Assembly (NCBI GenBank): GCA_022266195.1
Contig: WHVY01000008.1
Location: 2,480,001-2,544,000, forward strand
Direction of reading: 5' to 3'
Source of the DNA: Tetranychus cinnabarinus
Taxonomy: Eukaryota; Arthropoda; Arachnida; Trombidiformes; Tetranychidae
DNA length: 64,000 bases
Shown: positions 28,419 to 40,170 of the stretch, piece by piece
How positions within the stretch are numbered: the stretch's first letter is position 1
Layout of the letters: each line of letters starts with the position of its first letter
Program-made: the position numbers and the translations under genes
Notes under the pieces: model-generated
Told to the model about the DNA's origin: nothing
Database searches by the model: none
What the model saw: only the letters and a program-made list of their open reading frames with translations

Positions 28419-30275
28419 AATTAACCTCGAGGGCTAATTTACTGCATTAAAAAGGCTAAACCGTATTGTCAAATGTTTCCAATGAACCCTTCTTTGGTTG
28501 TTGGCCTTTTTTTTATTTGTTATTTTGCTTTCTTTTTGCTCTTCTTTACTTGCTTTTCATGGGCTTCATGCTGAGTTTCGATATCCCTGAGGCTAAACAC
28601 CTGAGAAACGTAAAAATGGTTCTCACCTTCCCACCTACAAATCTTATTGTTTGTATTTCATTTAACTAATAGGCGAAGGTAAATTACAAGAACAAGATAC
28701 AGTTTGATGACGGTAATCACTTTTTTTTCAGTTAGGCTTTCATTGTGCCTGAGCTGGACGAATTTTCTGGTACGCTTTTCCTGGTCATGGATCGATCAAA
28801 AACAATATTGATTAGCGAAGAGCAATTAACAAGTGACAGTGACCAAAACTAAAAAAACCAAAGATAATCCAAATGACGGTTGACTTGAAGGCTGGTTGTT
28901 ATCCAGCTATTGTCCAGTTCCAGTAACTTCCTCAACATATTGGTAATCATCTAATGATCTTAATATTGGCACGTAAAATTTTATCCACTTCACTAGAGAA
29001 GTCGTATTTTCATAATCGAGTTTTCAATGTCTTTGAAATGGCTCTACACCGCTACAAGAAAACGAGCGAGCTTATTCAATTATTTGCAAAATTTTCCATG
29101 TTCATCATTCTGATTTTCACATCTGATGTGGTGGTGAATGTGTTATCATGGGCAACTTTTATCATTTATATTTAATTTAATAATCACGGTATATTGCATA
29201 GTTAATTGTTCTTGGCACAAAAGTTATCAACAAGCAAAATTAATCTTACCTCCAGACTAACTCTGATTGCTTGACTCAAAATATTTTTTCGGATGCAGAG
29301 CTCATTACTAATAAGTTATTAGAGATTGCAATATTTATTTATTGTAATCAGTGTACCTAGTTAGACACTTCACAGAATCTCACAAAAGGTAATCTTGATC
29401 GTATCTGAAATTTAGTCAAAATACAATTTAATGATTGATTGGAAAAATTTTCATTCTGTTGACGAAATGTAGGTTGCGCCCAAAAATTTGGCGAAAATTG
29501 TGCAGGAGGCGCCATCTGATGTTTCAAAGAAAAAATAAATTTGCGAAATGATCAGGGAAATTGTTAATGCTTACTAAAGTAATAAACAAATATAATTTGT
29601 TATTTTTATATTTAATTGAAACATCTTTAATCTGATTGTGATGATCTCTTAAAATGAGTGTGCCAGTTCTAAGTTATTTTTCTTATCAAGTTACTCCACC
29701 ATCTCAAATTACTCGGATTATTACTAAAAATTGTGCTGATTTTTCTCGGTTACTCTTTTAATGAAACATTAGATTTCATGTATTATTCTTAATTTAACGA
29801 TTTAATTTTTATGGGGATTTATAATTCTCTCATTAATGAAATAATGTTAAATGTACAAATTCAACCTTCAACATTTGTTTTTTTACAACAGACAGGTTTC
29901 CAGTGCGTTCCAGCTCTTGCAAATCTTTTCAAGTTCACTCAAGTCTTTACTTACAACATAGGATGAATAAGTTTCTGGTGGCTATTTTTACATGTTGGTG
30001 TTATAATAAGGAATTTTTACGTGATGTTCAAACTTTCCAACAATATTTACATTTTTGAACGACAGGATCAAGTTCTTCTGGTGTATTTCAATAGAGATTG
30101 CTTACATCGCTCATAAAATCTGGTTAGATTCCTTAGATTTTTTGAAAATTGGCTTGTCAATTTTACCTCGGAATCTGCTGATGAATTTCCTGAATCGGGC
30201 GCTGCAGTTAGTAGGACAAATCTGGCAGTTTCAAGAAAATAAACCTATGGATCAGTATTTTACACAATTGAAAAA

Positions 30276-32339
30276 TCATTGCCGCTGTGAATAAATCTAA
30301 CTCAACAAAACAACTAGACAGTTGCCGTAGCTGATCAATTTGAATAGCTAAACCATAAAATTGGGGGAAAAGATTACTAATTACCTGATGATACTTGAAA
30401 TATCCAAGTGCAACTGCGACGATAGCAAACATGAAGCCAGAGATCAAATAAATTGGCTTGTAAAGAGTCGCATGGTCGATAACCTTAACAACATTTTCCC
30501 GCAAAACTTCAGCATCTCTTGTACTGATTTCTCCAGAATATTCAAACCATATCAAAGGTAAAATTTTATCACATTTTATATCATCACCACTAGTAAAAGA
30601 GAGAAATCCGATTGAAGAGTGAACAAAATTAGATATTAAGTCAAAAACCGTAGATATTAATACGTACGTGTAAAATTTTTGTTTTTTAATTTCTACGTTG
30701 GCTTGAAATCTTATCCGTGCTCGAAGAGGAAGACCTAAAGTCTAGTATAATGTAATATTTCATATCAGTTTAAATCTAATGGTGAAATTTTATCAATTTC
30801 ATTTGAATAACTGTTAATATTAACATAATTTGTTCTTACAGGTTCAATATCTAGAAATGTGGCATGTTTACTTGAATTGGGCGATAATCCTGCAGTTTTG
30901 ATCCTAATATCTGGTTTAGCATTTAAAAAATGAGGCAGAGATAACCAAATTGGAGCACGTAAGCATGGATTAAGATCAGTTACACCATCAATTGAGCAAG
31001 TCGAATTATTCGCTGGGGAACAAAAACATTTATTTGATGGTTTCTTCAATTTGGAGACAAAAATATCAGGATCCAAAATAAAACGGTAAAGCTTGATTCC
31101 TTTGAGAAAAACCTCTTTCTCAAAGATGAAATATATTGATCTTAACAAGTCAATTGATATAAAATAATTATTAGAACAAACTAACACACTAATTATTTGA
31201 ATAATTATTTACCTGCAGAAATTGGGCACAAAAACGTATAATTTGCGAGTTTTATCAACAAAGGGAGGAAAAAAGGTGCCATCAGTTCCACGGATCTTAT
31301 TGCATTCCTCTCCAAACCATCTGTCCAGCGATCTGAATCAAAAATTAAAAGAAGGAATTCGCCTAATTATTCTAAATGGAAGCCAATACCAATCAACTTA
31401 CAATAGACCATGCCAAGATTTGAAGTGTCCCATCTTGGCTCCATTTGCGTAAATTTCAAATGGACCAAAGTATGTGACATTGTGAGATTTAAACAAAGAA
31501 AATGTATTGTCCTTCAAACCAACGTTAGGAAATGGTTGATTTGGATGCAAAAGTTCCCAACCTGATTTCAATGTGTCCAGGATAGAGATTCGTTTACCTT
31601 TGAATAATAGCTCATCGGCTGAAATTTTTTGAAACAAGGATTGCCCATTAAGTGTTAATATAAATTTAACCAAAGCATCAATCCAAGTATCATTAATATT
31701 ATCTTTCAAGTATTGATTTAAAACCTTTTATGGAGAAAAGGACCAGGAAAAAGCAAGATTAATATTAAGATCAAAAGAAGTCAAAACATCTTACCAATGT
31801 CGGTACATCAATTGTGACAAATGGATCGTTTAAATTGCCATGAGTTCCATTCAAATTGAGTTGAAAATTTTTAAAATCATAATAAGTCAGCGTTGAATTT
31901 TCTTCATCCTCAGGACTGCGAAGTATTTTGCGACCACTAAACATTCTGTCGTTAATCAAGATACACAATAATCACGATTAATGGCGAATTAGAGGAATGG
32001 AAAAATATGGACTTGAAGAAAGATTGCTTACTTGTACGAAAAAGGACCTTTTTCGGTCAAGTTGAAATCGGTACAATCTTCCACAAATGGGTCAGCATTG
32101 GTAACATTGAAAATGTAAACATTCATATTTAAACGAGTCTCTGGTTTAAGCCAAGCTTGGAAATAATCAGAGTCATTTTTGGAAAGAGTGATTAATGAAA
32201 TAATAGATTGATTGACCAGCGTATCAATCGAGTAACTGTAAAATAGTCCTAAAGAGCTAATTATTGCCGCTAAAATCAAGGAAATATAAGTCCGAGTAGC
32301 ACAAAATGTTACAAATTTGGCGTAAGCAATTTTCACCAT
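30276..32339 (-). CDS. CD36-family class B scavenger receptor
   Basis: A two-pass membrane glycoprotein of the CD36/SCARB/LIMP-2/SNMP family, which binds lipids, lipoproteins or pheromones at the cell surface or lysosome. Exons read on the minus strand: 32339-32032, 31945-31795, 31724-31402, 31332-31213, 31140-30840, 30741-30668, 30589-30385 and a short last exon, probably 30284-30276. All junctions keep phase, giving about 496 residues. N-terminal membrane helix YISLILAAIISSLGLFYSY, C-terminal helix IYLISGFMFAIVAVALGYF. Family blocks: CNKIRGTDGTFFPPF, SIYFIFEKEVFLKGI...YRF, the cysteine cluster CFCSP...STC...NPC, LPHFLNAKPD, then DIEP. There are many N-glycosylation sites in the ectodomain. 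The last exon is uncertain: acceptor 30285/30286 gives a two-residue tail, while another AG upstream (near 30320) would give a longer tail. I cannot say whether it is closest to SNMP, croquemort or LIMP-2. Confidence 0.9.
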
Positions 32340-33509
32340 TTTCTCGTCTATTTATATCAATTTTACCATTCATCAGGTATTTAATTATCAGATATTGATC
32401 TTTACTAATAAGAAAATTTTGATTGTGATTTAGAATGGCTTGCATTTTAGATGAAACAAACTCATTGTAAATTAATGAAAGATAAAGACTAAGGAATAAA
32501 CATGGAAAAAATTTGCAGATTGTAAGGCAAGATGTTGAAGTTTATTTTAATTTTGGATTCTATTGTTAAATTATCTATTGTTTAATAGCAATAATGTTAA
32601 ATATTATAATAACAAATGATGAGTCTAGAAGTAAAGTAAGCAAAACAATGAGATAATGTGACAAGGCATGAGTTTGATTTGTCGATGAAATCTAAGTTTG
32701 TAACACCATTTTGACACCGGCTTGTTAATATTTGCCATAATAAATTCATGATGATTATCTGGCTGATGTTTAGGAACGATTGATGTAACTAAGTGGTGAA
32801 TCACTATCAAAATTTATTTCCAATGACTTTGATAAGTCCATCGAGTTGAAATCAAGCACAGATCTAGTTCACAATGGGTTACACAATGGGTTATCAGCTA
32901 TGGCAAATCAAATTTAAATCAATGAAGCTTTATTTTACATAAATTAAGGTGTAACAATTGTCATATCGTGATATCGATTGACCTAGAAGTAACCTAAGAA
33001 GGTAAAACACTTCAATTCTGATAAAGTAAGGTTAATAATGACTTAGAATAGGCGTTTGTTAAATTAACCTTGGTTGAATGTTTAATTTCTTGCCATTGTC
33101 TTGACCCAAATCACTTAGGTAACAATGGTTTTTTAGCTTTGCTTGCTTCATTTTATTCATGAACAAATTGACAGAATGGAAAAACAAGGGAATAAATGAT
33201 GACGTTCTCAATTAATTTAATTGTTAATCTATTTGTATAATTGTGATAAGTCAGTTCAAACAATAACAAATAAGTCAATCATCAATCCTAAGTTTGTTGA
33301 TAGATCTAAACGTTGCGTAGTCTTAGGCTTTCTGGTTGATGTTATTTAAACCGTTGGAAAGATTCAGTTGATAGTCAGTATTAAAGCGCATTGTTCATCG
33401 GTTGATTGTTTCACTTGTTCACAATTGACTTGCTTCAAAACTCCTCTTCCAGTTTTAATTGAGTTAACTAACTGATTTTATAATCTGTTTTAAGTTTTAG
33501 ATAGACAAG
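32340..33509. other. Intergenic region, CD36-like / lipocalin divergent promoters
   Basis: About 1.2 kb of AT-rich DNA between two genes that point away from each other, so both promoters should lie here. Just before the lipocalin ATG, TTTTAAGTTTTAG at about 33488-33500 looks like a 3' splice site, suggesting a 5' UTR intron. No coding frame or clear core promoter element is visible. Confidence 0.5.
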
Positions 33510-34402
33510 ATGGAATCAACATTCAATGTTTTCATTGTTTGCCTTGTCATTGGAGTTACTCTTGTTAATGGACAACGACCAAGTCCAGGAGGATGTCCAA
33601 AAATCACCTCAAATGCCATGAACAACACAGCTAAATTTGATATAAACAAGGTGAGTACATGTTTAAATTAATCTTATTCTTAGACATAAATTATAATCAA
33701 TAACTGTGATAATTTTAAAGTACGCTGGAATCTGGTATGAGCTTGAGAGGTCATTCAATGTTTTTGAGATTGGATTACGATGTATTACAGCTGAATATCT
33801 AGCTAAATCTGACGGTACAGTTGGTGTAATTAATCGTGGAATTTCCAAATGGTAAGTTAATTGTTTACATTTAATGTGCTATCAGTTATTTGATTGTGTC
33901 TTTCCTTTTTCCGATTAGGGGACAAAAAGTTACCATCGAAGGCTCGGGTCGAGTTGCTGATAGATCAAAGCCAAGTTATCTTAAAGTTGCCTTTAAATGT
34001 AAGAGATTCTCAATTCCATTCCCAGTCAATAGTCTATAGAATATCGATTAATTTAATTAATTTACTATTTAACTGGAAAATAGATTCTCCTGAGGCTCCA
34101 TACTGGATTGCTGATACCGATTACACCAACTATGCCATAGTCGTCTCTTGTTCTGATTTATTTGGCCTTTTCCGAGTTGGTAAGTTTTCTGATTCCATGA
34201 ATTGGATGTCCGATTGTTTGTCATTTTACATATTTATTTTATTCGTAATTATCCTTTTACAGATTCAATTTGGATTCTGAGTCGAACCCCAGATTTACCT
34301 CAATCAACGATGGATGCTCTCCACAGTTATGTTGACCGATTGGGTTTGAGTTCATCAGCTCTTAGCCGTGTTGATCAAAGCAACTGTCCCAATCAAAACT
34401 AA
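33510..34402 (+). CDS. Apolipoprotein D-like lipocalin, secreted
   Basis: A small secreted carrier of hydrophobic ligands. Five coding exons join in phase: 33510-33650, 33721-33851, 33919-33998, 34084-34179 and 34263-34402, giving about 195 residues. Residues 1-21 form a signal peptide (hydrophobic FIVCLVIGVTLV, cut near NG-Q). The lipocalin GxW motif appears as YAGIWYEL with KFDINK just before it, as in ApoD/Lazarillo proteins. The middle strand is APYWIADTDYTNYAIVVSC, and the conserved arginine near the end is in IWILSRTP, followed by the C-terminal helix. Cysteines at CPK, LRC, VVSC and SNC could form two disulfides. A polyadenylation signal lies at 34524-34529. ApoD-like lipocalins are expanded in spider mites; ligand unknown. 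Confidence 0.92.
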
Positions 34403-34523
34403 GAATTGACCATTTCGCAAATTTATCTATCAACTGTTACCTAATTTTTGCCATTTAATCGGGAAAAAATCGAAAGAAATCGTCCATTATTCCTATCTTT
34501 TCTTGTTCTTCCTTGTAATTTCA

Positions 34524-34529
34524 AATAAA
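34524..34529 (+). promoter_or_regulatory. Polyadenylation signal of the lipocalin gene
   Basis: AATAAA about 120 bases after the lipocalin stop codon, followed by T-rich sequence. This fits the 3' end of that transcript. Confidence 0.6.
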
Positions 34530-35079
34530 TTGAGATATCATTTATCACATTTGATAGCTTTGTTTAATTGTTGGCAAATATTTTCTAATCAAATTTTATT
34601 TTATCATGGTGCATGACTCAGTGGGTTGATACTGATTGAGCAACTGGTTGAATATCAGCAGATTCAATGAATTTAAAGTTGCAAGACTGATACAGTTCCA
34701 TCTAAGATAATCTGATGAAAAAAGAGTATCGATCGAGTTGAATTCAAACCTGCCAAGCCTGGAAAATACTCAGTTAAGGGAAGAAAAGATCAAGACTGAA
34801 TATGTGAATGCGTAGATTGAAATATAGCTATAACATGAGAAATGCGAAATGAAAATAAACCTCCAGTATTATCATTATAATCATTGCAAATGTTTAAAAT
34901 GTTGATTAACTCAGAGTCAAACCAACTATTTCAGCAGCAATAACATAAAAATTGAACAAACTTACAATTTCAGTGATAACCTGCTAAACACGATTTTTAT
35001 TGAGTCTGAAATCCTTGGATTCTTTGAAATTATTCGGTAAAGATTATCATCTAAAGGAATTATCAAATTTCCATCAAAA
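34530..35079. other. Intergenic DNA, lipocalin to PHD-like gene
   Basis: About 550 bases of AT-rich sequence without a supported frame. It should contain the promoter of the small zinc-finger gene that follows. I see no TATA box. Confidence 0.5.
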
Positions 35080-35322
35080 ATGGGTTCTGGACAATCTGGA
35101 TTATCGTCCCAATGTGGTATCTGCGAGAAAACCTTTATGGGTATTTTCAATGAGGACATCATTTTAATTTGTGAACGCTGTGGTTGCGTTTATTGCCTTA
35201 TTTGTGCTGGTCTATCTAAAACACAATATGAGACAATCCAATCATCTGATGGTCAAATTAAATGGTATTGCCAGTTTTGTATGATAGAGATCAAACGGAG
35301 TTACGATGTTGTCGCAAGATAG
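35080..35322 (+). CDS. Small PHD-like zinc-binding protein
   Basis: An 80-residue single-exon frame starting at ATG 35080. Almost all of it is one zinc-binding module: CGIC, then a 16-residue spacer, CERC, GCVYCLIC, and finally WYCQFC. This follows the PHD-finger plan C-x2-C, C-x2-C, [H/C]-x4-x2-C, C-x2-C with the characteristic aromatic before the last pair, but the usual histidine is a cysteine. It has the 'CAGLSKTQYETI' helix seen in PHD modules linked to non-LTR retrotransposon ORF1 proteins and to many lineage-specific invertebrate genes. No other domain is present. The conserved spacing of all eight ligands argues that it is real. The histone-tail-reading role of the family cannot be assumed here. 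No ortholog recognised. Confidence 0.6.
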   Translation: MGSGQSGLSSQCGICEKTFMGIFNEDIILICERCGCVYCLICAGLSKTQYETIQSSDGQIKWYCQFCMIEIKRSYDVVAR

Positions 35323-36690
35323 TCGCCAAGTTCATATCTGTTGACGGACCTCATCCATCAAATGCTTTACATTTTTATTTTTGACTTCATCAAAACCAGT
35401 CAAAGCCTAATCAAAGCAATTTTTGGCCTGGCAAATGAACGAAAGTCACCATTAATGATTTTTATCTCAGCAATATTATGCTTATCCTGGTTGTTCACTG
35501 AAAGCAACTAAATAATAATTACTGAAAATACGCAAAAATTGTCATCGGAGAAAAGGTTATTCATGATTTTAACTAATCTAGAATTGAGTAAGCCTGATTT
35601 TAAGGCTATTTATGTATATAAATTGTATATGATTATTCATATGCATCAAAATTAATTGTATTATTTGGGCAAATCAAAGCTCAATGAAAAGTGTTATTGT
35701 AGTGATTAATTTATGTTTGATTTACAATGATGGAAAAATAATGTATCTTTATCAAAAAGAAGTATTTTTGTTTTTATTTCATTTTGTGGTAAGGAAAATG
35801 AAAAAGGAACATTTATTATAATTAATCAAATCAATTATGAAAAGTATTACATTTAACATGCAACACAGATTAAATTAATTTATTGATGAATAACGATTCA
35901 CGATTTATTTACTTTCGCCTGAATAACTTGGTTCTTTGATTCACGTAAAATCAAAGTAAATTTAAAAGCCAATACCATTCATCTGTAGTAATTTTACTCT
36001 GAAAATTAACGGTCAAAATCGAGTAAACTTACATAATTCGCTCAATAACAGCTCAAACCTGAATATTATAAAATTTGATTGATCAACATTAAATTTTACC
36101 TTCAAAATAAAGCATGGTATTGATAATCAAAATTGATATGTTACCAAAAATGTTACTCACTGGGTAGACTTGGATTACAAATTGAAGGTTAAAATATTAT
36201 GTTACCGAAAAACTATATGTTAACAATGATTAAATTCAGATTTTTGAAGTTACTGTTGGCAATCTAATCATTGAGAAAGGATATTTTAAAATTACAAGAA
36301 TTGATTCAAAATAAAGTTAAATTATTCAATTCAAATGTATTATTGGGTGGGTTGAGATTGAGAAGCAAATTTTGAAGGATTACTTTTTTATAAAGCACAA
36401 GATCGTACGAAAGAAAAAAAATCTTATTCTATCTTGTGGATAGAAAATGTCAATTCTAATTTACAATATGATTTATAGTGCTTCAAGTAATACTCTGTTA
36501 CTCTGGTACTGTTAGTGGAAAAGAGTATGCAGTCAAATTAAATATTAGTTGAAAATAAAAAACAAAACAAGTTCGATAAAAAGATAAATCGCTCAAAATC
36601 ATAAATTTTCATTTACGATTCATTTTTTGTTTTCACTTTATCCGTTTATCTTTTACTTCCTGGAAATCGGAAGTATTCTTTCGTGTAATA
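35323..36690. other. Intergenic DNA between convergent genes
   Basis: About 1.4 kb between the stop codons of the PHD-like gene and RIMOC1. It should hold both 3' UTRs. It is AT-rich with no supported frame, repeat or RNA gene that I can see. Confidence 0.5.
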
Positions 36691-38193
36691 TTAAAGATCA
36701 TTAAAATGGTTTAGAAGCTCTTTAGCTCTATCACAGTTCCAACCAGAAAACTTGAGAACTTTTTCCACTGCTTTGATATAAATTTTGAGATATGAGATTC
36801 CGATTCGACGGATTTCTCCGAATATCTCTCCTGAATGATCTATTAGACTCCAGTCTCGCGAATATTTACAAAACCAGAAAGCCATATCACCACAGTACAT
36901 CATAGCGAGCATATGAGTATCACTTAAAACTCCCATGTCAATTAAATCAAAGGTATTGACATTTGTTCCATCTGACATCGACATATCACTACTACTTGTT
37001 CCACTTGTGAAGGGATTGGATACAATTGACTGTTTGTTAAGTTCATCTTGTTGTTTCCGCAATTGACGAAGACAGTTCTCAATTTGGCCTTTTTTCTCGA
37101 CATTTGCCTCTTGTTGAACTTTAACTTTTTGTTGGTTGGCATCAATTTCATCCAATGCTCGCTCGAGATCATCACGGCATTCTGGATTGCTTAACATTTT
37201 TTGTTGGATCTCACGTCGCGCCTCTATATTCAGAAGCTGTAAAGAGAGAGAAAATACGATATAATGGTGTAAAGTATGGTGAAGTAAAGGATATAAAAAT
37301 GAATAATGGTCGATACCTCTTGTTGGTCTAAAACTTGTTGCAACTCGTCGAGTTCTTGTCCTAAAGCTCCAACTATTTGTTCTTTCTGTCCCAACAGTTT
37401 ACCCAACTCATTCATATTGCTAGGGTTTAAATCTTTAGCACTAACATATGCAATGTTGTCTTGGTATTGATGGTGGTTAAAAGCGTTGGCAAGTTGTCGG
37501 GGTGCATGGAGGTTACGAATGTATGAAGCATCTATTTCATCCAAATTAGATAATAAATTACGACGAAGGCTTAGCATCAAGTGAAAATAATTTATACCAT
37601 CTTTTAAATGTTTTAGTAAAGTCATTTGACGACTGCTAACCCATGTTGGATCAGATGAGAGTTTGGCAGAACAGAAAGCATACAGTAGTGATCCTTGCCT
37701 CCAAAGTACACATTCACCAAACTCAATTCCTAAAACATTAACAACGCTTCTATAAGGATCACCTGAAGATGTTTTTCCTTGGAAAGATGATGACATAGGA
37801 AGGACATTCCTACCGAAGTCACTGCTATCTGAAGAAGATGAAGAAGATGAGGATGAGGATGATGTATTAGCTACTGTTGAGCTATCTACTGATGCACAAA
37901 GAGACACAATTGCATTAAGAAGGCTTAATGTGGTAGCAATGTCTTCCTCTGTTGATTCAAGGCAAAAATTGTTCTCAGTTAAGTAGTTCTCATGGAAGAA
38001 TGTACAATCAAGTACAGCCTGAAACAAAATAAGGAAAAATATATTATTTAGATTAGATATAAAATAAAAAATCTAAAAAAAAACAAACCTTTGAGTAGGT
38101 CTCAATCAACTCTTTGATGGAAGGGTCATCATCAACACATCGGGAAGATGTTGTAACCTTTAATTGTTCAAATTGTTCAACCAATTTTTCCAT
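36691..38193 (-). CDS. RIMOC1: RIMOC1 (C5orf51) homolog, Rab7/Mon1-Ccz1 trafficking factor
   Basis: Homolog of human RIMOC1 (C5orf51), which binds RAB7A and the MON1-CCZ1 exchange factor and supports mitophagy. Three exons: 38193-38089, 38018-37317 and 37236-36691, phase 0 throughout, 450 residues. Conserved blocks: SKAVLDCTFFHENYLTENNF near residue 34, GIEFGECVLWRQGSLLYAFC, LLKHLKDGINYFHLMLSLR, then DMGVLSDTHMLAMMYCGDMAFW and the C-terminal FSGWNCDRAKELLNHF. Human RIMOC1 is about 294 residues. The extra length is a serine run near residues 92-103 and, between the two conserved halves, a Gln/Glu/Lys-rich stretch from about residue 220 to 345 predicted to be coiled coil. ATG 38193 is chosen because it starts the conserved N-terminal helix; an in-frame upstream stretch to 38235 looks non-coding. 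Head-to-head with TMEM243. Confidence 0.85.
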
Positions 38194-39307
38194 ATTTGGT
38201 TCACAAAAAATATAATTAATGAAAACGATGTTCAAGTAAACATAAAAAAAATAACGAATATTAATTAATATTTAGCTATCATTTTTTCACGAATGAGAAA
38301 ATAAAAACCATAAGCAAAAGCAGAAAGCGACAAGAAAGCTGAAAGGAGAAAGAGGAGTAGGCAGACAGTGAAAACAGAGAGACTCTTTGTTCGGTCTATT
38401 TTACAAGTTGGAGAAACCGGAACATGACTTAAACATTAATTAACCTTTCGTGCACTTTGGAGTTTAAGATCAACTGTTGATCACTTTATATTTTAGTAAC
38501 ATGTTCATATAATTAAGAAACATTATTTAAAAGGCCAATCAACTCTCAAAATGTATGAAAAAATCGCAAACAATCATTACAAATCGACCAAATCATCAAT
38601 AAACTTCCAAAATTTAAATTTAATAACTCAAAAATCTAATTAGCATCAAAACTATTGAAAGGATGAGTTTTTACTGAAAATTTAAACTGTTCATGAAGCC
38701 AAGTTGTTTGAATGCAACAGTATTAGGTAATTGCAATGATTTCATGTTTTATTGGATAAACAGTATATCATGGTGTTAGCTGGTAATTTTGCATGGCTAA
38801 GTGCGACGGTTTTGACACAAAGAAGTAAAATTTGTGATTATTTCATGAAATTTATTCAGAAATTGAGTGAAATTTAACAAACAATGAAAAACGCGATTTG
38901 AAATGCGACACATTTTTTAAGAGATGGCAGCAGCTTTATTGAGATTTTTGTGATTCAGATTGAGTGATAACTTATCACTGATAAGATGCTATTTTCACTC
39001 TGATTCATTTTCAATCGTTAGCTTAGTAACTGAACAATAGTACGATATCGTTAATAATATTTTAAATAATAAGCTAATTACAATGGATTAATAGATAAAA
39101 TGACAAAAAAAATTTACTGGGTGTAATTATCACACACCCCTAACATAATATCAGCTGATGACACAGAATTTTTAAACTACAAGTTGCGTGTTTCAACTTT
39201 TCATCGTCAAGTTTTTTTTAAAATCTGTTGTATTAATTTTCAATATTTGTCTGTCATCTTCAAGACTTTTTATTTGTTTGTTGTGACCAGTTTAGTGATT
39301 AATTCAG
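38194..39307. promoter_or_regulatory. Divergent promoter region of RIMOC1 and TMEM243
   Basis: About 1.1 kb between two start codons facing away from each other. AGATGGCAGCAGC at about 38922-38934 reads in the sense direction of TMEM243 and resembles the YY1 core (ATGGC) found near start sites of housekeeping genes. A purine-rich stretch at about 38325-38395 lies upstream of RIMOC1. No TATA box is clear for either gene. Confidence 0.4.
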
Positions 39308-40170
39308 ATGAGTATTCCTGACATATCGGCTCCACGGGTACCTCGAGTATCTGAAGCTGATCCCATATTTTCACATGGCAGCCAGGGGAGTAATGAACGA
39401 CTACCTTTGTTTGGTGATAGCACGAGTCAAAAGGTTATTTATTTTTTTAATAATTATTGTCTATGGTATCAATATTTCTGACTTTCTTAATTCTTTCATC
39501 TCCACAGGACAGAATCATTTCAATTGGATTATCAGCAGCCTGTGTATTATTGATTATCGTGCTAACTGGTACATTGTTTTTCAAGCTTAGTTTCATCAAT
39601 ACAGCTGCCTTGTTAATTGTCTTCTCTATCACTGGATCTCATGCTGTCTTGATTTACTGGTATAGATTAGGTATAAATTCTGTCATTTTATTCTTTCTTT
39701 GCATATGCAGCTTTATGTAATCATAGATACGTATATGGATTTGCGATTTTCATTGTTTGATATTTGTTGAATGTTTTTATTCTTTGTTACTTCAGACACA
39801 TCTTGAATTACTTGATTCGTTTCAGTCTGAAACTAGTCTGTGTCATCTAAATCTGAAGCATTAACAAGAAATTGTGTTTGGCTTATACAATTTCTGACCA
39901 CTGTAATTGCTATACTGTTAATATTTTAGGCCTTTTTTAGCTCATCAGCATAGGACAGAGAATAAAAAGATTCAAACTAATAGTATGACTTGAATTTCAT
40001 TTTTTCTCATCAATTATCTCCTATCGATTGCAATTTTAATTATAATAATTTTTTTTTCTTTTCTTTTATTAGGTGACTTAGACCCTAAATTTAGACTTCT
40101 TCTGATATGGAATTCAATCAACATCGTCGTCTTGTGTATAACTATGCTGTTATATTACCATAATTCTTAG
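39308..40170 (+). CDS. TMEM243: TMEM243 homolog, small multi-pass membrane protein
   Basis: A 128-residue membrane protein, homolog of vertebrate TMEM243 (C7orf23, MM-TRAG), whose function is poorly known. Exons 39308-39433, 39508-39670 and 40073-40170 join in phase. The soluble N-terminus ends in ERLPLFGD-STSQK-DRII, matching the family's 'RPLFGE...KDRII' block. Three hydrophobic helices follow (LSAACVLLIIVLTGTLFF, NTAALLIVFSITGSHAVL, SINIVVLCITMLLYY), separated by the diagnostic IYWYRLG-DLDPKFR motif, which spans the exon 2/3 junction. The first donor is GTTATT, weaker than the others in the window. Intron 2 (402 bases) is much longer than intron 1. It is convergent with eIF3A. Confidence 0.9.

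Larger units (their letters stand above)
17620..30275. other. Gene-poor region downstream of FoxB
   Basis: No supported gene is visible over about 12.6 kb on either strand. Frames are short, AT-rich and without family motifs. Small items present are a nine-base tandem repeat near 26308, a 15-base palindrome at 28404-28418 and a YY1-like AGATGGCGCC (minus strand) around 29508-29517 with no obvious gene beside it. With the upstream flank this leaves FoxB isolated, consistent with a regulatory domain. That is inference from layout. Confidence 0.55.

Noticed and set aside
28954..29175. 73-residue plus-strand frame with a hydrophobic C-terminus
   Set aside because: No homology pattern, no splice context and AT-rich codons; treated as chance.
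29654..29761. 35-codon plus-strand frame (MSVPVLSYFSY...)
   Set aside because: It is too short and lacks support; frames of this length are expected by chance.
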